18,816 nt of DNA from Verrucomicrobiia bacterium. Lineage in GTDB: Bacteria; Verrucomicrobiota; Verrucomicrobiia; Limisphaerales; JAUIHU01. The position numbers and the translations under genes were made by a program. Location of the stretch: positions 1 to 18,816 of the forward strand of contig JAUIHU010000008.1 of NCBI GenBank assembly GCA_030432175.1. The letters run 5' to 3'. This document shows, in pieces, positions 13,296 to 18,816 of the stretch; the stretch's first letter is position 1, and each line of letters opens with the position of its first letter. The notes under the pieces are model-generated. The model had not been told where the DNA came from. It worked only from the letters and a program-made list of their open reading frames with translations, and did not search any database.

Positions 13296-14894
13296 TCAAG
13301 CGCTGATCAAGGTCATAACAGATCGATCTCGAACCAGATAGCGTGCTGCCACATCCTGTATTTCCTGCGGAGTAATGGCCTGAAATTTTTCCAAATCCCG
13401 ATCGCGATTGTCGAAGCCCAATCCATAAAGTTCATCCAAAGCAGAAGCCAGAGCTTCATCTTCCAAACTCTGTCGACCGATCTTGATTTGTCCAATTACT
13501 TTGGCTTTGATTCGCGCTAATTCTTCTTCGGAGAACGGGGTGGTACTCAGTCGTGTAATTTCATTCCACAACTCTTCTTCCACTCGCGCCAAACTTTCCT
13601 TAGCGGTGCCGACATAGAAGGCAAAGTACCCTGGAGCCAATCCAAGCAGATTCGTCGCTCCACAATAGTAAGCCAATCCCAGCTCGTCCCGGATCTTCAG
13701 GAATATCCTCGATCCCATATCACTGCAGGCCGCATCCAGTAATCCCAGCGCCCAGCGATCCTCCGAATCAATTTTCGCGCCAGGAAATCCAAGAATGCAC
13801 GCTGCTTGACTTTTATCCCAGGGCGCATGCGCTCGCTGATGTTGATTTGGAAAAATCGGATCCGCGATCTCCTGAAATGGATGGACCAGGTCGGATGCAG
13901 GCAGTGAGGCAACGCGTCGATCCAACTCCTCAAGAGTCTGGTCGGGGTCCATAGAACCGAACACCGCCAAAGTGGCTGGAGCGCCAACGATATGATTCTG
14001 ATGATAATTCTTTAAATCCTCAGAAGTAACCTGGCTCAAACTCTTTTCATCTCCCAAGCGATTCATTGAGTAGGGATGAGCCCCGAACATCGCCACACGA
14101 AATGCATCCATCCCGACCTGTAAAATCTGATCTTTCCTTGAAAGCGCCTGATTGATCTGGATTTGTCGTTCCCGGTTGACTTCACTTTCAGGAAAGGCCG
14201 GCTCCATCAGCGTGTCCCAGAACAAATCCAGTCCCGCTTCTAAATCAGTGGCAAGAACCTCCATGCTCAGTCCAACACTGTTCGATCCGGCATATGGCGA
14301 AAGCGAAGCTCCCATGGACTCTAATTCTTCAGCAATCTGTTCTCCAGATCGGCGCTTGGATCCCTTCATCCAAGATCGGGCGAATAACCCGGAGATTCCA
14401 TTATTGGCTGATGTCTCAGTGAGGAGTCCGCCATGAAAGACTGCCTGCACATGGACAAATGGAAGGCGATTTTCCGGCAGGAACAAAGCAGTCCAGCCAT
14501 TTGACAAGCGCCGTTTTATAATGGGGCTGCGTTGACTTGCCTGCGATTGTGAAACGCTGGCGCTGGGTTGGCTTTCGGGAGACAAAGTGTAGAGAGTGCG
14601 CGCATTGGGTTGCAGCCAACGCTGAGCTGTTTCGAGGATTTTATCCGGCGTCAATGATTTGGCTTTTTCTAGACAACGCTCGGAGAATTCCAGATCACCC
14701 GCCAGAGCCCAGTTGGAAGCCAGGTCCTGTGCCCGACCTTGCATCGTTTCCCGGCTTTGCATTTCCGAAACTTCAAACTGACGAATCGCTTTGTCCATCT
14801 CCTGTTTGGAGCAGGGTTCGTTCATGATTCTGTTCAGTTCGTCATCAATCTTGTCCAACGCCTGTTTCCTCAAGGCGGGATCCCAAAAAGACAA
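13296..14894 (-). CDS. M16-family peptidase, 3' part after a frame break (rest of domain 1 plus inactive domain 2)
   Basis: This 532-codon frame begins at a TTG (14894) inside the end of the upstream M16 frame, overlapping it by 25 bases. Residues 1-95 complete the first M16 domain (FWDPALRKQALDKIDDELNRI, helix-rich, then ETAQRWLQPNARTLYTLSP). A Ser/Gln linker follows. Residues about 120-330 are a second M16 lobe (RLSNGWTALFLPENRLPFVHVQAVF, GISGLFARSWMKGSKRRSGE), whose HxxEH is replaced by LFARS, so it is the non-catalytic domain. Residues about 340-532 are the closing lobe (ILGFPGAK, DELGLAYYCGATNLLG, YFAFYVGTAKES, DLEKFQAITPQEIQDVAARYL). Because the start lies mid-domain rather than at a domain border, I read this as the continuation of the 14870-15805 frame, not an independent gene. 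A very weak AGGA lies 3 bases before the TTG. Confidence 0.75.
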   Translation of the reverse strand: MSFWDPALRKQALDKIDDELNRIMNEPCSKQEMDKAIRQFEVSEMQSRETMQGRAQDLASNWALAGDLEFSERCLEKAKSLTPDKILETAQRWLQPNARTLYTLSPESQPSASVSQSQASQRSPIIKRRLSNGWTALFLPENRLPFVHVQAVFHGGLLTETSANNGISGLFARSWMKGSKRRSGEQIAEELESMGASLSPYAGSNSVGLSMEVLATDLEAGLDLFWDTLMEPAFPESEVNRERQIQINQALSRKDQILQVGMDAFRVAMFGAHPYSMNRLGDEKSLSQVTSEDLKNYHQNHIVGAPATLAVFGSMDPDQTLEELDRRVASLPASDLVHPFQEIADPIFPNQHQRAHAPWDKSQAACILGFPGAKIDSEDRWALGLLDAACSDMGSRIFLKIRDELGLAYYCGATNLLGLAPGYFAFYVGTAKESLARVEEELWNEITRLSTTPFSEEELARIKAKVIGQIKIGRQSLEDEALASALDELYGLGFDNRDRDLEKFQAITPQEIQDVAARYLVRDRSVMTLISA

Positions 14895-15805
14895 CTGTCC
14901 TGTTCCGGATACAACCAGGCGCTGATCTGGTTCACCAGCCCTGCCCGCTCCCGGACGGCTCGGTAAAGTCTGGAGCTGTGGCCGGATCCTAGGATCATTG
15001 ACAAAATGCTCATGGCCGGCATTTCTTCACTCAAGGCTCCAGGCGTTTTCCACCCGAGATGGGATCTGGTTTGCTGGAAAGGACCGGATTCATCGATGAT
15101 TCGTGGATCAACCTGGTTGGGTTCCTGCGGCAAGTACACTGGTTGCACTGTGCGCCGTGGTTGATTTTCGAAGATTCTGTAAATCTGTTCCTTGAGCGCT
15201 TCCGTATCAAAATCACCGACAAAAACCAGAAACGCATTGTTCGGCGCATAACGTTCACGGTAGTACTCACGAATCGACTCAGCGGTCAGAACCTGGAACA
15301 GATCCGGATACCCAATGATCGGATATCGGTAGTGATTACGAATATAAATGGTTTCGAAAAATCTTCTGGCAGATCGGCGTGAGGGATCATCCTGATTCAT
15401 GTCCATTTCCCTCAGAATCACCTCTCGCTCTCTGGCCCATTCATCTTCGGGGATCGTTGCATTGCAGAGCATGTCGCACAGAACATCGCAAGCGATTGAA
15501 ATGCCGGTATCCGGGGCGTTGATATAATACACCGTATGGTCGAAGGACGTGTAAGCATTCATCGAACCGCCGGCAGCCTGGATCTCGTGATCAATCCGTG
15601 AAGCAGGACGTTTTTCGGTGCCTTTGAATAACATGTGTTCCAGCGCGTGGGAAACTCCGGATCCGAGCCAGCGTCCTTCATGAATACTGCCGGTCAAGAC
15701 CCAAGCCTGAGCAGAAATGACCGGCGCGGAGCGGTCCGCTTCAAGAATCACTTGCAGGCCATTTTCGAGCGTGAGAATTTCGGGGCGGATAGTTTGAGAT
15801 TCCAT
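14870..15805 (-). CDS. M16-family (pitrilysin-like) zinc peptidase, 5' part ending in a frame break
   Basis: M16 peptidases of this class degrade or process peptides, usually in the envelope or cytosol; I see no signal peptide. The catalytic half is here. The motif HALEH (His53, Glu56, His57), the inverted zinc motif HxxEH, is followed 76 residues later by the third ligand Glu133 in REREVILREMDM. Other family blocks are LENGLQVI (13-20), GSGVSHALEHMLFKGT (48-63), GGSMNAYTSFDHTVYY (79-94), YYRERYAPNNAFLVFVGDFD (near 190) and SILGSGHSSRLYRAVRERAGL-like helices (about 270-290). The frame then stops abruptly after residue 311 in SCLFGIPP, in the middle of the first domain's second lobe. The rest continues one frame over at 14894. 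The joined product would be about 840 residues, normal for a two-domain M16 protein. The ATG at 15805 lacks a Shine-Dalgarno sequence and follows the Minf_1886-type gene by 59 bases. Confidence 0.8.
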   Translation of the reverse strand: MESQTIRPEILTLENGLQVILEADRSAPVISAQAWVLTGSIHEGRWLGSGVSHALEHMLFKGTEKRPASRIDHEIQAAGGSMNAYTSFDHTVYYINAPDTGISIACDVLCDMLCNATIPEDEWAREREVILREMDMNQDDPSRRSARRFFETIYIRNHYRYPIIGYPDLFQVLTAESIREYYRERYAPNNAFLVFVGDFDTEALKEQIYRIFENQPRRTVQPVYLPQEPNQVDPRIIDESGPFQQTRSHLGWKTPGALSEEMPAMSILSMILGSGHSSRLYRAVRERAGLVNQISAWLYPEQDSCLFGIPP

Positions 15806-15864
15806 TGAATAATAAGCAGGGGACGACTTGGTTCAAAAAGTCGGACGCCCATGGGAACAGATTT

Positions 15865-16293
15865 TCAGTTGTCGGGATTTTCAATGTCTCCACGCGATGC
15901 TTCCGGGTTGGTCTTTTCACGAAGAGAGCTGGAAGGAAGATAAGGATCTCGGAACGCTTCTTCAAAACTAAAACCATTTTTAAAATCAGCCCGGCTATCC
16001 TCGTCACTTTTCCCGAAGACACCCGCCTCAACCAGATTGAAAACGATCTCACCAATATCTTCTCCGACGTTCAGTCCCCATTCTTGGAGGAGAAAGAAGG
16101 CCATTGGACCATATTCCTCTAGAGCATAACGACGCATTCCCTCCAGCAACTCGGATCCGGACACATGGCGGACCTTGGATTTTACCACTGATTTCTGGGT
16201 GTAATCCAAAGAACGACGGACAAAATGATAAGCCTCGATGTCGTATCGAGGATCCTGACTTACAATTCGTTCCAGCGTCGCATTCAAATCCAT
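15865..16293 (-). CDS. Minf_1886-type conserved hypothetical protein
   Basis: The 142 residues resemble the small Minf_1886 family, which I recall as conserved in Verrucomicrobiota and Planctomycetota and of unknown function. Conserved-looking blocks are DPRYDIEAYHFVRRSLDYT (14-32), HVSGSELLEGMRRYALEEYGPMAF (43-66), LQEWGLNVGEDIGEIVFNLVEAGVFGKSDEDSRADF (69-104) and FSFEEAFRDPYLP (108-120). It is soluble and mostly helical, with no signal peptide; the last 20 residues are a polar tail. The ATG at 16293 follows the small membrane-protein gene by 20 bases and precedes the M16 gene by 59 bases, so the three probably share a transcript. The family call is from recalled motifs and is fairly sure; function is not known. 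The small size and invariant acid/aromatic blocks suggest a binding or scaffold role, but that is only inference. Confidence 0.8.
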   Translation of the reverse strand: MDLNATLERIVSQDPRYDIEAYHFVRRSLDYTQKSVVKSKVRHVSGSELLEGMRRYALEEYGPMAFFLLQEWGLNVGEDIGEIVFNLVEAGVFGKSDEDSRADFKNGFSFEEAFRDPYLPSSSLREKTNPEASRGDIENPDN

Positions 16294-16313
16294 TTGAACG
16301 AAACATGCCTTCT

Positions 16314-16475
16314 TCAGCGTGCAGCTTCAACAATGTTATTTGTAGAAACCGCCGTAGACGCTTCATCCGGAGGAAACCATTGATTCTTGCAGGATTGAGT
16401 GATAGCGCCGAGAGCAAGCATTCCAAGGAAGCCGGCTAGCAGAATGATTTCTTTAGGGGTTAAGTAGCGATTCAT
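16314..16475 (-). CDS. Small single-pass membrane protein (hypothetical)
   Basis: The ATG at 16475 gives 53 residues: MNRYLTPKEI, then a hydrophobic helix (about 11-27, ILLAGFLGMLALGAI), then a short polar tail with one Cys. The reading frame is open to 16607, but the extra 44 residues are unlike a signal or domain and I leave them out. The gene ends 20 bases before the Minf_1886-type start, which suggests co-transcription. The LTPxE plus one-helix start is reminiscent of the N-terminus of ComEA-like or small competence-type proteins, but no helix-hairpin-helix follows. No Shine-Dalgarno sequence is evident. It may be a real small membrane protein with its helix serving as anchor, or a chance frame. 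Confidence 0.5.
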   Translation of the reverse strand: MNRYLTPKEIILLAGFLGMLALGAITQSCKNQWFPPDEASTAVSTNNIVEAAR

Positions 16476-16794
16476 TTCGATACAATGTTCACCAGCAAGT
16501 TGTGAACGACAATACTGTTGCCTCACAAAGAAAGGAAACTGGCCCCCCTCTTTCCCAAGAAAACTTAAGTGGAATTCAATGAGGATGTATTTTTGCGGTT
16601 CAGCCATCCTTAAATGCAGGCTGCACTCGTCGAGCAGAGATTCAGCGCTCCCAGGACGTCACCCAACTGTAATCAAACCCGATTTTTTAATTGTTTGGTT
16701 TATTGATTGATATTTTGTTGGGTGTCAGAAATTTTGTGTGGGTTGCCACTCGGGAATGACTTGACTGTCAACACCAACGCTTGAAGATTGAAAT
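16476..16794. other. 319-base gene-free region between divergent genes
   Basis: No convincing gene is seen. It must hold the promoters of the minus-strand small-protein/Minf_1886/M16 group and of the plus-strand HPt gene. The part from 16680 on is AT-rich (runs of T and TTGTTTGG, TATTGATTGATATTTTG). It contains a GGGTGTCA repeat at 16720 and an 11-base palindrome, TTGACTGTCAA (16761-16771), 23 bases upstream of the HPt start codon. Confidence 0.6.
16720..16740 (+). repeat. GGGTGTCA repeat, copy 1
   Basis: GGGTGTCAGAAATTTTGTG shares 17 of 19 bases with the copy at 17530. It lies 55 bases upstream of the HPt start codon. It is one of four copies of GGGTGTCA within about 820 bases, all on the plus strand and all outside genes. 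Confidence 0.6.
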
Positions 16795-17148
16795 ATGAAT
16801 TCGGAACCCTCTTCAGAAGAAGACATTTTTGACAGGCAAAAACTCCTTGAAAAATTTGACAATGATGAAGAGTTTTTTGATGAGCTTTTAGAGTGCTATC
16901 TTGAAGATGTTCCCATACATCTGAATGGATTGCGTCATTGCCTGAGGGAAAAAACTTACGACCAGGCCGAAAGATGGGCGCATACAATCAAAGGAGCTTC
17001 AGCAAATATGGAGGCTGAGGAAATGAGGAAATCTGCTTTCGATCTGGAGATGGTTCTCAAGGATAAAGACTTTGATCAGTTTGAGAAATCCTTGAAATAC
17101 TTGGAGGATTCTTTTCAACGATTTTTAAGGTTAATCAAAAAGGACTGA
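16795..17148 (+). CDS. HPt (histidine phosphotransfer) domain protein, stand-alone
   Basis: A 117-residue four-helix HPt protein that relays a phosphoryl group between response-regulator receivers and/or hybrid kinases in a phosphorelay. The signature is WAHTIKGASANM (61-72), with His63 as the expected phospho-acceptor and the Lys66-Gly67 pair next to it. Upstream helices (DIFDRQKLLEKFDNDEEFFDELLECYLEDVPIHLNGL) and downstream helices (MRKSAFDLEMVLKDKDFDQFEKSLKYLEDSFQRFLRLI) fit the bundle. There is no membrane segment or other domain. No kinase or receiver gene is in the window, so its partners are encoded elsewhere. The ATG at 16795 has no good Shine-Dalgarno sequence. The gene is isolated between two repeat-containing, AT-rich stretches, and no co-oriented neighbour is within reach. 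Confidence 0.9.
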   Translation: MNSEPSSEEDIFDRQKLLEKFDNDEEFFDELLECYLEDVPIHLNGLRHCLREKTYDQAERWAHTIKGASANMEAEEMRKSAFDLEMVLKDKDFDQFEKSLKYLEDSFQRFLRLIKKD

Positions 17149-17197
17149 TCTCACTCTCTGACTGCATTAATTTGATTCTTAATTTGACAGGCTTCTA

Positions 17198-17249
17198 ATT
17201 TTCATTAATTTCTGAAAATAAGAAATTAATTGAATGAGATGAAAATTTT
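17198..17249. repeat. Nested AT-rich inverted repeats downstream of the HPt gene
   Basis: ATTAATTTCT (17204-17213) pairs with AGAAATTAAT (17221-17230) around a 7-base loop. Outside it, AATTTTCAT (17198-17206) is complementary to ATGAAAATT (17239-17247), and the latter is part of the palindrome TGAAAATTTTCA. The stem is weak in GC and has no U-run, so it may be a poor terminator or a remnant of a mobile repeat. Confidence 0.5.
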
Positions 17250-17397
17250 CAGAACAGATGAGGAAAGATTGGTGCGAATAATGGAGAAGTTTCACTCAAA
17301 AAACGGGAAACGCCCCAAGAGGAAACTTAGAATCAAATCAAATATGCAGCATTGGCCCAGCTCGACGCCAAAAATCGACAGGGAACGCTGTTAGCAT

Positions 17398-17421
17398 GGG
17401 TGTCAACTTTTCCGGGTGTCA
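17398..17421 (+). repeat. GGGTGTCA repeat, copies 2 and 3 in tandem
   Basis: GGGTGTCA occurs at 17398-17405 and again at 17414-17421, a 16-base period, with AACTTTTCC between them. Both are on the same strand as copies 1 and 4. Confidence 0.6.
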
Positions 17422-17529
17422 GATTTATTTCTGATGATATGGCTGACGTATCGTATCCTGGAGCTGGACAAACCGGACGTCCAAGCAGATCCCACAATCA
17501 GTTTTTGTTGCAAACCCGATAAGAAATTT

Positions 17530-17548
17530 GGGTGTCAAATATTTTGTG
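17530..17548 (+). repeat. GGGTGTCA repeat, copy 4
   Basis: GGGTGTCAAATATTTTGTG, nearly identical to copy 1, ends 7 bases before the stop codon of the SEC-C gene on the opposite strand. Confidence 0.6.
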
Positions 17549-17555
17549 AATCAAA

Positions 17556-18815
17556 TCACATACAGCACTTTTTATATTTCTTTCCGCTCCCACAAGGACA
17601 CGGATCATTTCGACCGGGCAACTCGGCTATTTTCGTTATTGGAGTTGCTTTTTTCTCCTTGCCATCAAATTTAGTGAATAATTTCCAACTTTCCTTCAAA
17701 CTCTCTATCTCCTCAAATTGCTCTGCTTCCCAAGCATCCAGTTCAGCGCTCTCTTCCCCTAGCAACTTTCTGTATGCGTACAGAGCTCTCATAACTTCAA
17801 AGTATTCGCCAATTGTCGAATTTTCCAAATACTCTTTCCGCGCAAATGACAGGGTTTCCTCTGTGCAACAGTGTGTAATTGCAAGCGTCAGATTCCGTTG
17901 CATGATCTCTTCGGGCTCATCATTAAACAAATGGATCAGCTCAGATTCAGAGCCACTCGGGTTCATTTTCTCCAAGGCGGAGGATAGGTATATCCTAGCG
18001 TCCTCCAGCGCTTTCGGGTAGCGATCCAGAACAATTTCCATTGATTTCCGAGTTCGCATTCTGATCAGTGACCGTTCAATAGTTTCATCCCACCAATCCC
18101 AATCATATTCGAACAAATCTATCATACGACCCACAACCGAATCGCATCGGATCAAACCGGCAAGCCCTATTCCAATCCCCATTAACCAGTGTCGTTTTTC
18201 TAATTTTTGATTGAAATCAAAATCCAGCCACTGCTCAACCAAAGTAACAACCTCATCGGGGTCCCGAGCCAGACGCTCACAAACTAATTCACTTCGGGCG
18301 ATTTCTTGGCTAGGAAATCCTTTCTCTTTCAGACAATCAGCTGTGATTTTATCCAGTTCATCAAGACATTGATCCAAACTGCTTTCTGACAGTTTAATTC
18401 TGAACCGAGCAATACTTTCCTGGGTCATTGATCCATCGTTTCCACTGAATAGCCCGTGCCATGGACTTTTCACAAACACATCCCAATTTTCCTTCAACAG
18501 ATTGACTGGAGCGAGAGCAAACCACTCCAAAAACTTCATTTGAAGCGACTTGCTACCTTTCGTGAGAGGATAATGCTGACTGAGTTCTACCAGCCACCGA
18601 AAAGATTCCTCATCATGTCCGAAACCTTTTATCTGATTCGGATACTGATACGGATCCTCGAATCCATACTTTTCCAAAGCCCTGATAACAGCCTTAGTCA
18701 GAGCCGGATCAATATCGTACTTGTCAAAGAAATGACTCAGAAAAAAACTGCGAACTAAATAATCCTCATGCTCTAATCCAGAAATAAGCTGAGTTCTTGA
18801 AAGTATCATTTCCAT
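17556..18815 (-). CDS. Helical-repeat protein with C-terminal SEC-C zinc motif (may extend beyond window)
   Basis: 419 residues are visible, ending in the SEC-C motif PGRNDPCPCGSGKKYKKCCM, whose CPC and CC cysteines bind one zinc. The motif is best known from the SecA C-terminus but is also found on many unrelated proteins, where it serves as a protein- or ribosome-binding module. The rest is helix-rich without transmembrane segments. It has acidic, Trp/Phe-containing helices and HEAT-like spacing (LISGLEHEDYLVRSFFLSHFFDKYDID near the start; ALEKMNPSGSESELIHLFNDEPEEI further on). I recognise no enzyme domain. An ATG at 18815 and another at 18809 (MILSRTQL) fit a natural N-terminus, because LISGLEHEDYLVRSF looks like a first HEAT-type helix pair. 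Only one base precedes the first ATG, so an upstream extension cannot be excluded. It stands alone on its strand, next to GGGTGTCA repeats. Confidence 0.8.
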   Translation of the reverse strand: MEMILSRTQLISGLEHEDYLVRSFFLSHFFDKYDIDPALTKAVIRALEKYGFEDPYQYPNQIKGFGHDEESFRWLVELSQHYPLTKGSKSLQMKFLEWFALAPVNLLKENWDVFVKSPWHGLFSGNDGSMTQESIARFRIKLSESSLDQCLDELDKITADCLKEKGFPSQEIARSELVCERLARDPDEVVTLVEQWLDFDFNQKLEKRHWLMGIGIGLAGLIRCDSVVGRMIDLFEYDWDWWDETIERSLIRMRTRKSMEIVLDRYPKALEDARIYLSSALEKMNPSGSESELIHLFNDEPEEIMQRNLTLAITHCCTEETLSFARKEYLENSTIGEYFEVMRALYAYRKLLGEESAELDAWEAEQFEEIESLKESWKLFTKFDGKEKKATPITKIAELPGRNDPCPCGSGKKYKKCCM

Positions 18816-18816
18816 G

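Larger units (their letters stand above)
17149..17555. other. 407-base gene-free, repeat-rich region
   Basis: No recognisable gene. A 51-codon frame (17239-17394) is very basic and resembles nothing I know. The region contains nested AT-rich inverted repeats (17198-17249) and three GGGTGTCA copies (17398, 17414, 17530). Convergent genes end on either side (HPt at 17148, SEC-C gene at 17556), so the region should hold both terminators, yet no classical GC stem with a U-run is visible. Confidence 0.6.

Noticed and set aside
16476..16607. N-terminal extension of the small membrane protein (starting at 16607)
   Set aside because: The extra 44 residues carry no signal, domain or conserved-looking pattern, while the ATG at 16475 places a normal charged start before the membrane helix.
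16761..16771. TTGACTGTCAA as a -35 element of an HPt promoter
   Set aside because: The hexamer 17 bases downstream (AAGATT) matches the -10 consensus at only three of six positions, so I keep it as a palindrome in the region description only.
17239..17394. A 51-codon, very basic plus-strand frame (starts MKIFRTDEERL) downstream of the HPt gene
   Set aside because: It has no domain and no Shine-Dalgarno sequence, its start lies inside an inverted repeat and its end is next to GGGTGTCA copies. It is more likely a chance frame or a remnant.

Overview
The window reads as a chromosomal piece of a diderm bacterium, most likely in the Planctomycetota-Verrucomicrobiota-Chlamydiota (PVC) group and probably Verrucomicrobiota. 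The strongest hint is a small gene of the Minf_1886 type at 15865-16293, a family I know mainly from that group. Other hints are the envelope genes (DsbD-type reductase, M16 peptidase, CHRD and DUF4399 proteins) and start codons that mostly lack a good Shine-Dalgarno sequence. Base composition looks moderate, a little under 50% G+C by eye. I see no tRNA, rRNA, CRISPR array, intact insertion sequence or phage gene. The taxonomic call is inference.

Layout. Positions 1-1051 (+) hold the end of a CHRD-domain protein, its terminator, and a secreted DUF4399 protein. A bidirectional terminator at 1099-1130 separates these from a minus-strand gene (1184-2260) for an unfamiliar membrane-anchored protein with a Lys/Ser/Ala-rich N-terminus and a coiled-coil C-terminus. 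Divergent from it, 2543-4918 (+) carries folP, the diadenylate cyclase cdaA and its YbbR/CdaR-type partner; the last two overlap by 29 bases.

Positions 4933-9755 (-) form a co-oriented cluster read scpA, scpB, pheA, der. It covers two subunits of the SMC condensin, the chorismate mutase/prephenate dehydratase, and the ribosome-assembly GTPase Der. ScpB is remarkable: it has an acidic insert inside its first winged-helix domain and a long acidic tail encoded by about 21 copies of a 9-base tandem repeat. A perfect palindrome sits in the divergent control region between scpA and a plus-strand histone-deacetylase-family gene (9896-10783). That gene is followed by a complete three-part DsbD-type thiol:disulfide reductase (10906-13218).

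Positions 13296-16475 (-) carry a small membrane protein, the Minf_1886-type protein and a two-domain M16 peptidase. The peptidase is broken into two frames inside its first domain; the break looks like a small deletion, or an assembly collapse, between short direct repeats. The last 2.3 kb contain an orphan HPt phosphotransfer protein (16795-17148, +) and a SEC-C zinc-motif protein (17556-18815, -). Between and around them lie gene-poor stretches with four copies of a GGGTGTCA-containing repeat and AT-rich inverted repeats.

Most genes are housekeeping: folate, c-di-AMP signalling, chromosome condensation, phenylalanine synthesis, ribosome assembly and disulfide transfer. The novel-looking parts are the ScpB tail and insert, the coiled-coil membrane protein, the broken M16 gene and the GGGTGTCA repeats. 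I did not find a clear multi-gene defence or mobile system.
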